Origin: Brasenia schreberi
Taxonomy: Eukaryota > Streptophyta > Magnoliopsida > Nymphaeales > Cabombaceae
Assembly: GCA_036023115.1 (NCBI GenBank)
Contig: JAYKKT010000080.1
Span: 8,879,501 to 8,943,500, forward strand
Length of the DNA: 64,000 nucleotides
Direction: 5' to 3'
Below, piece by piece: positions 23,601 through 35,600 of this stretch. Positions within the stretch are counted from its first letter, which is position 1, and each line of letters starts with the position of its first letter. The notes beneath the pieces are model-generated. The model ran no database searches, was not told the DNA's origin, and worked only from the letters and a program-made list of their open reading frames with translations. Made by a program: the position numbers and the translations under genes.

Positions 23601-26600
23601 GGACAAGGATACAAGATATGACAAATTTGAAAAAATTTGGTTGCGGCGACACGATTATGATATATAATATTATATAATATAATATTCAAGCTAGAACAAG
23701 TGAGACATCAATTAACATAAGTATATGACGACAATAGTAAGTACACAACTTTATATTAAAGCAAAATAAGTAAACAACTACTAATTTCATCATAATACAC
23801 AAATCAATCAAAAGAAAATTGAAATCTTAATGTTTGATAAATAAAATGAACATGTACCTGATAAAATTATAGATCTTCACTATCAACAATATTATCAACT
23901 GAAGGGACTATTGGATCAGTGAGTTCCATATTAAGGGTATACAAATCTTGGCTCTCATCTAAGTGATATTCCTCCAGGTTTGCATCCCAATATTTTGATG
24001 CTCCTTCACTGTAATATATTCAAATAAATAACAAGAAAAGATCAAATATAATAATCATGATTAATAGAAACGAAAACAATTTTAAAAAATTAGTAATTAG
24101 TTACCTGTACTCTGTATTAGATCGTGAAACCAATCTTAAGTTTGAATGGACATAAACCAAGTCTTCAGCACGACTACTTAAGAGATTGTTCCTTTTGATA
24201 TTGTGAATTTGAGAATATGTACTCTAATTCCTTTCACAACAAGATGAAGTAGCAGGTTGAGATAATAATTTTGATGCAAGCTTTTGAAGAAAAGGCATCT
24301 CAAATCAATAACATGCCCACCAATCTAGTAGATCTTGGTAATCCCTTTCTTTTAGTGCTTCTACTGAATCAAGTCTGTCATAAGAAAACTTTTCATATTT
24401 AGAATTTACTTGCCTAAGTAGGTATGAGTACGATAAATCCTTCCCAAACACATTTGCCTATTCTTTGCTATTTTAGGATCTTGATTAGGAGTACGCCCAA
24501 TGCTCTCATGCAACCATTTCTTCCCATAATATCTTGGATTTAAAGAATATGCTAAACAATGCAAGGGAGTGTTGCTTTTGTCCCATCTTGAAACTAATAT
24601 AGAATGAATATGATCATAAAGCGATGATGTCTCATGAAGTTCTTTTCTCTCGTGCTTCAAAATTATTGACTCAACTTTTTCAATCATGGTATCCCAAATT
24701 TCATAAACTTTATAAAACATTGGTTTATCTTTATCAACTTCTCTCAACATCTACCAAATAGGCTCTATGAATTTAAGAAAATATGACACCTTATCTTGTC
24801 ATAAATCATTAAGAATAATAGTCTTCCCTGCTTGGGCCCTTGCTTGATCTTCAACCTTGTTACCATGGTATAAATCCCACCTTGGATAAGTAATCAGCTG
24901 AACCAATGATGTCTTAATTGTATTGAATCTTTTTACCATCACAATCAAAAAGCAAAATGTGTTTTTCCAACCTTCAACAACTTTAAATGAGAATGTCTAT
25001 TGAATATGGCTGAAATTAAATGGTGATTTATTACAAGATTCCTTATCTTTATACAATCTGTTGTCATATCTTCAATCCATGAACACTATTCATATGCATG
25101 GAGATTATCTTTATCTTCTGATGGCTTATATATACAAGAAAGAGCCAAATTTAAACTGTGAGTTACACAAGGTGTCCAAAAAATGTGTGGATAATCACCT
25201 TTCAAACTTAACCCCATACTTTTACAATTAACTGCATTATTAGTGATTATTTATACAACATTATCTGATTCAACACTCTTAATAAATTTTACAAATAAAT
25301 CTTTCAAGTAGCTTGTAGTTTTAATTTCTCTAGATGCATAACTAGACTTCAAAAATATTGGCCCAGTAATTGAATAAGCAATGAAATTAATAAGTGGATG
25401 TCTTTGAATATCACTCCATCCATCGAAATAATAGAAACAACGTTAGTTTTCCATGAAAACTTCTTATGTTCTAAAATCTTTCAATATTGACTTGTTCTTC
25501 TTTAAGAATTATGGTTCATAATTTTTCAGAACTTAGAGGAACGTAACCATGTAATTACAATTAGCAATGAAGTGACTGTAAATATTCGTCTATGAACGAA
25601 GGTTGATATTACACGAATCTAATTCACCAAGTTGCCAAGAGTCAAATGACATTCAATCACGAATGTCGATCTTCGAGAATAACAAACAAGAGCGGAATCA
25701 TATACAAAATACGTCAAGAAGCAGTACTAGACTGCATACTTTATTGATTATTGAATGACCTATTTATAGGCATTACACACATGAAAAATGAGAGAGCAAA
25801 ATGGAGTGGAAAGGGGACTAGTGCTGGTCGGCCAGCACTAGCCGTTGGGGTCCCCAACGGTCTGGCTAGGGCCATGGTGGGCCTGGTCCTCTTTCATCAA
25901 TGTGTCAACTATCCTGCATGAAAATCAACAAAGTATCAATACATACATTTGCTTGATCTTAATGAAATCGCAAAGACAATGTACAATATCTAATCCAAAG
26001 GGTAAACCAAAAAATGAGTCAAATAAGTTCATGAAATTGATTTTCTAAAAAAAAAAACTCATTTGAAAGAGAACATTGAATCATTCAAATAGGATTGTCT
26101 ATTATAATAACTAGATTCATAAATCATTACAAACTTGTGATATTATAAGGATATCTTGGTATATCAAACAAACATTTTAAGGTTATGCTCAAAACCCAAG
26201 TTTTAAGGACAAACTTGAACAAAAACAAGCTTTTTAAGGCAAAGCTCAAAACCCGCCAAGTCAAACAAGCTTTAAGGCTAAGCTCAAACCCGAGTTTTGA
26301 AAAAAAACTCGAACCCAAACAAGCTTTTTAAGGCAAAGCTCAAAACCTTAAAATCAAACATACAATTCCCAAGGCCCTTAAATATCATTTAAACTCAAAA
26401 GTGATTCTATGGTTCCAAAAGTAAGATAATCCATTTGAATGATCGAAAACAAGTCAAAGGAATCAACTTCATGCTTTTAAAAAGATCTCACAAGGTTTGT
26501 TAAAACCATAACATCAAGATAACTATAAGTCTTTTTCAATATTGATTACTCTCCAACCAAAAGGCCAACAACATGAAACATCTTAATCACAAAGATTTCC

Positions 26601-29600
26601 AACAAAAGGCCTACAAACGGAGACCATAATCTCACGAAAAATAACAAGTTATCAAGATCACAAATCTTCAAATAAGTACATCTTCAATTTTCAATTAATT
26701 TCCAACCGAAGGCCAAAAATATGAATCTCAATCATACAAGTACATTCAACTCATTATCAACAATCATTTTTTCCAATTGTCTCAAATAACAATAAGTATA
26801 TCTTCAAGCATTAATTGATTTCCAACAAAAGGCCACCAACATGAAGCACCTTAATCACAAAGGTCTTCAACAAAAGGTCAACAACATGGATCTCAATTAC
26901 ACAAGAGGATACTTCGTATTGTTTTCCAACAAATACATTTTCGAACTTATCAATAGTCAAGTTTGAAATCGTAACAAATTTTCAAATAACAATAAGTGCA
27001 TCTTAAGATATCAATTAATTTCCAACAAAAGACCACCAACATGAAGCACCTTAATCACAAAGGTCTTCAACAAAAGGCCAACAACATGGATCTCAATTAT
27101 ACAAGAAGATACCCCTTATTGTTTTCTAACAAATACATTTTCAAATTTATCAATAGTCAAGTTTGAAATCATCCAAATATCACAACACATTTTTCTTCTA
27201 AACATGCCAACAAACAATTTGATTTAACTCCGTAAATACATAATCAAGATTGCATGTAACCAAGTTGGAAGGAACACACCTGGATGTGCTCAAGTCTGAA
27301 TACCATGCACAACGGAATCGGGTCGAATAGCCAAATCTGTTCATTTAACTCAACAATGCAAATACTATACAAACATACAATAATATTAAGTGCAACAGAA
27401 AAGATTTGTTTTTCATGAGAAGGGAGCGCAGTAAACCACTAAAATGTTCCAATAATCAAACTAAACCCATATTTCTCGTCAATAAGTCCATCTAAAACAC
27501 ATAGAGCTTAATATTTTTAAATCAAGGATAAGAGAAAGTGGTTCTCACAAAAACAAATTGATATTATTGGAATATTACATATCCCAACCACAAGACAAAT
27601 CGAACCCAAAGAATTCTGAAAGCAACCACGATAACAAAGAGTGCAAGCACTAGCCAAATTCACATGGCAAACAAAGAATGACAGTTGATATCGTGAGAAG
27701 TAAACAAGTCAAACAAGACCACATATAGAGAATCAATTTAAGTACTCAATCTTTATTAAACCAATTTTCAAGGACAAAAGGGCAAAGCTATTTCAACCCT
27801 TATCAAGTCACTCAAATGCCAAAACCTAAACAAAACTACATAAGAGAAACCAAGGAGAGATACCGAAAACACACCAACAAACAAACAGTCGCAACCAACA
27901 AAGGACAATTAGCACTAAAAAACACAGAGATTTCTTCAAAAATCCAAATTATTTAATGACCATTTCAAAAACATGCTTCAAGAAATCTTAAGTTATCATA
28001 TTTGCACCGAAACAACATAGGATTTTTCAAAGAAAGAGGAGATAAACTAATAAACCATCCTTAATCCAAAAATAGATCGCATAATGTTCTTATAACAACC
28101 ATGAACTAAGAAACCAAGTAACAACCATTATTAAGATTCATAGCAAAAGAAAGCAAATTTCTACATAAAACGAAGATAATGGGTAACAAGACTATTGTTC
28201 ATGGACAAACAAAATGAGAAGATGAGATTTGAGAAATGAAGCAATGCAACGCGAATGAACTAATCTATCGACTTCTTCAAACTCATTAAGGGCAAGATAT
28301 GGATCAATAATAAAGGACAATGATAAAATACTACATATATATATATATATTTTTAATTTTTTTTGAAAAACGAGAATGTCAAAAATATTATTACTACTAC
28401 ATTGTCTTTGATAAACAACTAAGTTTTCAAATGTTTCGAACATATCAAACATAGCCACAAATTTACTTTAGTCAAGAATCATTTGTTAAAATCAAAAGTT
28501 CAATTTCAAAAACACAAGCATATATACAGGAAAACCATAATTATATATTTCTAAGAAAGTTATATCTTCAAACACATTGTTATTCCAAAATTTCCACAAA
28601 AACAACGTAATCGATTGAGAACTTCATTATTTTCCTTCGATTTTCAAGATAAACATATTTTCTAAAGTTACCTTGAACTTTGAAATGTCAAAAACCAAGA
28701 ATCGTAGAATTTTCAAAGTTGGCACGCTTCCCTAATGCGTTCAATATCTTCAATCCGAGGCTCTCATACTATGTAAATATTCGTCAATGAACGAAGGTTA
28801 ATATTGCACAAATCTAATTCACCAAGTCGCCAAGAGTCAAATGACATTCAATCACGAATGTCGATCTTCGAGAATAACAAACAAGAGTGGAAGCATATAC
28901 AAAATACGTCAAGAAGCAGTGCTAGACTGCATGCTTTATTGATTATTGAATGGCCTATTTATAGGCATTACACACATGAAAAATGAGAGAGCAAAATGGA
29001 GTGGAAAGGGGACTAGTGGTGGTCGGCCAGCACTAGCCGTTGGAGTCCAAAGGCTAGTGCTGGCCCTGTCCAACACTAGCCGTTGGGGGGATCCCAACGG
29101 TCTGGCCAGGGCGATGGTGGCCCTGGTCCTCTTTCATCATGGTGGCACGGGCCCTAAAGGCCCGTGCTCCTATTACATTAACAGTGACAAGATCTTTTCC
29201 AATATGAATTTCTTGCTACATTAAAAGGAAGTGAACTTGAAAAGAAAAATCTTCCACCCTTTCTATCCATCTCCTCCCTTCCAACTACATTAAATGATTT
29301 TTCAATTACACCTTTTCTCAAACCTTTAAACTCACTTTGTATTAACTTTTTTTTTTGCATCTTCTTTGTATCCATAAAATAATGGAATATTTGTTTCTTT
29401 TTCACTCCTTTCGTTGTTCTTTTCATACTCATCTTGCTTTTTCATTAATTGTCTTTGTAAATCCTTATCCACATTCGGATATGCTCTTATACTATGTTTT
29501 GATAATTTTAAAAGATGTGCCCTCACTCTAATATACGATCCAATAAAACTAATATTGCAAAGTTTACACATAAAATGTGTATTACCTCTATCACCTTCGT

Positions 29601-32600
29601 ATGATTCTATCCTTTGTATGTACATCCACAATGGTGCATCATCACGAGGTATTGAAATTGAAGGTTTTGTAACTTTTGTTGTTGATCCTAAACTTGAAGG
29701 AACACTTTCACCGAAACTCCCAGTAGGGCGAGTACCAATTGATACTCCTTTTTCTTTTCTATTGTCGGCCATTTTTAGGATCAACTCAATTCACAATTTC
29801 ACAACATGATTGAAAAACAAAATATCAAAAACAATAAATAGGAGATGGAGTCGGTAATAACATTGATATACCAGTAACCAAAAGGCTTAATACAATAAGC
29901 AATTAGAATATGAGTCAACCAATAGGATCAACAAAAATGCTTTTACAGTTTTATTTACTGTAGCAAATCAATTTAAAATGCAACATGAATTAACAAATGG
30001 TATACATGTAAGGATGGGTGCTATGAGGCTGGTCATAATATGGACACACGATACATATCGATTTAACTAACTAATTGAATTTCACACATCAACATAATGT
30101 ATTTGCATCACAATAATCCTCTATCAATGTGCATATTCTAAAGAAACAACATTACAACGAGGGAAAGACCAAAGTAAGGTAATCTTCAATAATGTCTGAC
30201 TAACTAACGCATGAAACATATTTCCAAACAAGACCAAAGTAAGCAGTTGAGGCTGGAAGAATATAGCAGTTACCTAGCCCAACGACATAGGAAAGTCTCA
30301 TGGAATTCAAGGTTCTTACAGTTTAGAACTAGAACCACCAATGAGGGAAACACACTCGAATGCCTGATTTCTCGAGGAGTAGAGGGATTGATAAAGAGAA
30401 AGCCTTGCTTAATACAAGCACATATTCTTCTGGCACTATAAGCCAAGTATTTCAAGGCACCGCCTAATATAAGAGAAAGATGAGGGTAAACCTGATTGAG
30501 AAGGGCTTCCTGTAATCTGAACAAAGCCGATGCTGACAAGGTGACCCAACAAGCTTAAGATGGTGAGAGAAGGCAGCCTGAATGAAGGGGAAGATGGTTT
30601 AACATAAGAGAAAGCCGCATGAGAGAAAGCAGCCTCAACGAAGTGGGAGATGGTTTAACGTGAGAGAAGGCAGCCTGAACGAAGGGGGAGATGGTTCAAC
30701 TTGAGGGAAAGCAGCTTGAATGAAGAGGGAGATTCAGCGTGAGAGAAGGCAGCCTGAACAAAGGGTGAGATTCAACGTGAGAGAAGGTAGGAGCGTGAGA
30801 GAGCAGCGTGAGAGAAGGCAACTCAGTCTTTTATACATCCGATCTAATAACTGGACGAATATGAACTCCGACACATTGACCGCACCCATTCTCAGCATCA
30901 ACACGTTGACAGTGTCACAATTACATGATACTGTGCTGGTGCCGCACTGATATGGTGTCAGTGTCGATGTTGCACTCGTATCGAGGCCGACACTCCACCT
31001 CCTAAAGGTGTATGTATGACTTAGCCTCATCGTCCCTTTTAAAGCTTGCAAAATACCTTAATGTTGGGTTTAGATATTAAGTTGTTGCATGAATAAGCTC
31101 ATGCAATTGTTTGTTCTATTTGTTATCTATAATGTTCTACACGGACACATAATTCCTCTTTCTTCCATTGAAAATGCTTCTAATAGATTCTTTTGTCTTA
31201 TCCTTGGCTACAAAGGACCTCTGCACCACCATACATAATACAAAAGTATGCTTATAGATAAATTTGGTGATATCTTGGCAACACTGAGTTGTTGCTAGAA
31301 AGTCTTATAGATATCAGTTAACTCCTTTCCAACTATTTTATAGTTAGTTGTATTATCTATAATGAATTCGATTACATTCCCTTGCCTAACTTCGGATTTC
31401 ACCTTATCAAACTCTTGCCTTAGGACCTCTATAGTATGCCTCTCCTCAGACATGTCTAAGGATCTCAAAAACAATTATATCTGTCATAGCCTGAAAATGA
31501 AAACTGTTTGTGGAATGCATGCATCACAAAGCCATTTGCTCATGCAATTGCTCTGAAGTCATAACATCATGAATTTTAGGTTGAGCACCATGTGTAGTGG
31601 TAGGAGAGAAAAATGATTGTATACTAGAGTAAACTCTTCCTCTACTCCTTCTACCATTTCCACTTACAACATCTTCAACAACCCTCTTTTCACATGTTGG
31701 TGATTGAGAACTACTATTACCAATCTCTTTTGTCCTACCATACGAAGGAATACTATCACCCAATCCAACATCATATCCTCTTCCTCAAACATCTCTAAAT
31801 CATTCTTGTGTTGTCTCTTCTCAAGTATACTCTCAACCAATGTTGTAAAAGTCGTATCGATGCTCGTATCGTACGGGACATTAATACGGTTGTATTATAT
31901 GGTACAGTATAATACATAGTTTTTTTAAAATTTAAAAATTCAAATTAAAATTAATGAATAAAAGATGTATAACACAATAAAAAAACATTCATACTATAAC
32001 AAAAACATCTCTATAACAAGGCTATAAGCATCCATATTTCATAAATAATATAATTCCAAATTCTACATGAATCCATAATTCATGATTCCATATTCCATAA
32101 TCCACAGAATCCATAATCATCAATCAAGGTTACAACTTACAAATAAAAGTTAAAACTAATTACAATCATCAACAATGTGGATCACAATCAACAAAAGCAT
32201 TATAATCAACGTAGTCAGGATCACCACCATCACCATGATCATCATCATCATCTCCTCCCTCTTCTTCCTCCATAATAGGATCTGCCCATCCAATACCTTT
32301 GGCTTCATTTTCATCGTCTCCAACTCTAAGTTCTGCATCAGCTTGGAGTGTCCTCTAATTTTCATCATCTAAAATGATATATGACTCTTTCTCTTCGACC
32401 CAATCGTTAAAAATATCAATATTTTTGTAACTCAACGGGTCATACGGTACCTTTCTTGTCCTTCTTGCATCTTTTGCATTTGCTTTGAAAGAAAGAATAT
32501 TCAAATTATAAAGAATATCAAATGTAATATAGTCACATAAGCATTCATTATTAATAAGATTAAAGAAGTTAAGAACTAGGCAACAACAAACAATATATAT

Positions 32601-35600
32601 TTTCTAATTATTACTTTTGCCTTAACTTCATGTTATAGGCAATGCATACGAAATCATACAGTCGAGCATGCTCCAGTCTGTTTCGCTTTTTCGTATGAAT
32701 GCGTTCGAAAAAGCTCTAATTCCTATCGCACCCACTTGAACTATATGTTTGGCTCAATATACCTTGAGCAAACCTTGCCAAATTCGATGCATCTACACCA
32801 AAATGAGCCCACCATTTATCTGAAATAAAACACGATAATGATTAATAAGAAACACATGAAGTCCATCAATTAATAACTTAAATGAATATCAATAAAAACA
32901 CAATACCTAGTTGCATCTAGGAGCGGAGTTGGATTGCAATTGACCTTCCGAAATCTGTAACACTCTGTATATACTTGCTTAACTCTAAATTAATATTACG
33001 AGTAGATGAATCTTCAACAAGGTCAATTGCATTTAAGAAACCCTTTTTCACTTCTTCATCCTCGATAAAGTTAGGAGAAAATCGAATAGAAGGGTTAAAG
33101 AAATATGCAGCAGCATGCAAATCATGTTGCGTTTGGCGGTTCCAACATGCATAAATTATCTTCCAAACTTTTTTTAAAAGTGACTGGCTTGCGGTCAAGG
33201 TTTGCTTGTATTTCCAATTTGGCCTTATCCATAGCATCATATATACATATAGCATAGCAGGTCTATCTTCACTGTTCACCATCCTCATTACCTTAACTAA
33301 AGGTACAATCATCCTAAAAAATTTGCTACAACTTACCCAAAAATCAGCATTGAAAACAATATCTACCACAACATTTCCCTCTCATTCTAGACCAACTAAT
33401 AGAGCCCCATTCATCAGATGCAAACAATTTTTTCAATGCATTTTTATGTATGACAAGACTTTGCACAGTAATGACATTTGTAGCAAATCTTGTCAATGAA
33501 GGCCTAATCAATTCCATTCCAGCTGTATGAATTCACATCAAATGCAATACAAAAGAATGATTATAAATAAACTTTGTAATATTTTTGCATGCATCTATAG
33601 CCCCTCTTATTTCATCCATTACACTCAATCTTCAAGCATTAAGTCTGTAATGTGCAACACATGGAGTCCATACTAAGGATGGATGGTTTGCCTCTAGTAT
33701 CTTACCAACTGATCTAAAATTTGCAACATTATCAATAATGAATTGAACAATATTTGAAATAACGAATTCCTCAGCAACTTCCTAAAAAATAGGGAATAAA
33801 TTATCTGCAGTTTTATGAATATGACATAAGTCATAATTTCAAAAATAATGTACCTTTGAGACAATAGACTAGGAAGTTTACCAAAAACTTACGCCGACTA
33901 TCTGTCAACCATCAGCCATAACAGAACATCCTGTATCCTTCTACAACTCCCTAAATTCAGAATTCTATGCATTAACAATATCAACCTATTTCTGCAATAA
34001 TATGCCCCTCAAAACATGATAAGTAAGGACTCTATACTCTGATCCCACATCGGCAATAACATCTGCCATACTTTGAAAAGAAAATGAGTTTGCAACATTG
34101 AAAGGGAGGCAATTTTCATAAAAATTTTTAGTACACTTTAAATATACTTTCTCAATTACCTCCTTTGAAGTCATAGTTGATCTAATGCCTGGCTAAGCTC
34201 CAGGAGTTGTACATGGGAGAAAAAATGAAGGCATCCCTCTAGGGCCACTACCTTCTCTGGCTCCTCTTCTAGTACCCCTCGTAGGCATCGGGCGAGTATG
34301 AGCTATTGTAGTGGAATAAGAGCCAACTCCACTGCTATTACCACCAGAACCTATACCTTTTATCTTTTCTCGCTTTCTCCTCCTCTTTTCAGTATCTCTT
34401 CTTTCATTTCAACTGCACCATATAATTCATCACCACCATGACCATGGTTATCATACATCCCTAAGTAGTAACATCTTCAAATGATTGAGACATATCCCAA
34501 CCACCTATTTCTGCCCTCTCTCACTCTTAATCTCTTCCTCTCCTTCAAAGCCTCCAATACCTGCTCAATCTCATACTTCACTGTTTTGGGAACCTGAAAA
34601 CATGTAATAGCATCCTTCTTCGTTCATGCAAGGTGATGTTTCATACGAGAAATACCACAATGTTTTACAATATTGCAAAACTTGCACTTGTTCACAAGCC
34701 TATTGCCTTCGTACATAGGAGTGCAATATTTTTAAGCCGGATCGACTCGATCGAAAGCCATTAACACAAGAGTGGATAATCAATTAGAAGGAAAAGGCTT
34801 TTTAGAGGTTAAGAATCACGAAATCTGCAAAAACCCTAAATTTTTCAAGTGAAAAATCTGGTAGAATGGCAAAGAAAAGAGGTATGAAAAATCGGGTAGA
34901 ATGGCAAAGGAAAGAGGTATGACACAAATTTGACAAAAACACTAGAGATGGGGAGTTGGATTGGGTGAAATACTTGAGAATCTTGTGAATAAACCATGAA
35001 ATCAACAAGAACAAGGTAAGAAGAGGATCTGGAAGCAAGGAAATGACGTGAAAAAGGGTTTGGGAAGAAAGATAATTGAAATCTGAAAGTTTCGAATTTT
35101 CAAAATTTATAATAGAAAAATCGACATCGAACCCCGTATCGTACAATACGGTATGATACACCCTCGTATCATACGATACGATAAATCGCGATAAGCGATA
35201 CGTGCTCCTGTATCGTACCATATCTTCATACGATACGCGATAAAATCGTATCATACGATACAATTTTTATGACATTGCTCACAACCATCTGTAAATCATT
35301 CTTTTGGCAATTTCCTAACTTTGCCCATGCAAGGAGCAACTTCTTTCATAGTTCCTACTAGGTGATGTTTCAATTGTGAAATTCCACCACTAACCACCTT
35401 CACACAAAACAAACATTTTATCTTCAATTTGTTTCCCTCAACTGGTGTACCCCACTGTCATGCTGGATGAACAGATTGAGATTGGGAGTCCCCTAACACC
35501 CCTTCCGGCCATTTCAATTGAACACTTCAATCGAATAAAAAACCTGAAAATATATCTCTAATCTTCACTTAACACTCAAATAGAGAGTATCTCCCACTTC

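Larger units (their letters stand above)
25577..29183 (-). mobile_element. Non-autonomous LTR retrotransposon D (LARD-like) inside hAT C
   Basis: LTRs lie at 25577-25907 and 28772-29183. A perfect 5-bp duplication, GTGAC, is at 25572-25576 and 29184-29188. The - strand reads TAGTATGAGAGCC (28759-28771) next to the right LTR, a primer binding site with TGG mutated to TAG, which sets the orientation. The 2.85 kb interior has no gag or pol reading on either strand, only AT-rich tandem repeats. It must have relied on enzymes of another element. Confidence 0.88.
23867..29772 (-). pseudogene. hAT C transposase, interrupted by an LTR element
   Basis: It starts MADNRKEKGVSIGTRP at 29772. A BED-type finger follows (HFMCKLCNISFIGSYIRVRA, about 29590-29520), then LPFNVARNS near 29240. 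At this point the LTR element 25577-29183 enters. The frame resumes at 25571 and covers the DUF659-like core: the DGWSD block near 25430 and TPCVTHSLNLALS near 25180-25140. MLREVDKDKPMFYKVYEIWD to LHCLAYSLNPRYY follows at 24750-24500. The dimerisation block near 24230-24120 (SSCCERN, SRAEDLVYVHSNLRL) has a stop at the tryptophan after CERN. The tail ends at 23867. Several stops and shifts are present, so it is inactive. Confidence 0.85.
23584..31024 (-). mobile_element. hAT transposon C, carrying an LTR element
   Basis: The ends CTATGTCACAC (23584) and GTATGACTTAG (31024) form an inverted repeat with 9 of 11 matches. They are flanked by CCTCACCG (23576-23583) and CCTCATCG (31025-31032), a target duplication with one mismatch. 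The element sits inside hAT A2, whose homology resumes on both sides. Subterminal CGACAC and GTGTCGG-like motifs occur at both ends. About 3.6 kb of it is the inserted LTR element 25577-29183. Confidence 0.82.
31033..35512 (-). pseudogene. Middle and N-terminal parts of the A2 hAT transposase, split by hAT B
   Basis: From 31837 to about 31530 the - strand encodes a Ser-rich linker, GRRSRGRVYSSIQSFFSPTT, typical of this family just before the DUF659 domain. Beyond hAT B, 35512-35286 encodes a start (ATG 35512) and a BED-type zinc finger (IKCLFCVKVVSGGISQLKHH). The part 31040-31330 covers the transposase core but is short because of a deletion. Stops interrupt every block. Confidence 0.7.

Noticed and set aside
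26127..26318. Leu/Phe-rich frame in element D
   Set aside because: It is produced by tandem AAGCTTTTTAAGGC units, which repeat without coding constraint.
26540..27180. Regularly spaced repeats that could recall a CRISPR array
   Set aside because: The units are imperfect with 180-bp spacing in a plant LTR element, and no uniform spacers are present.
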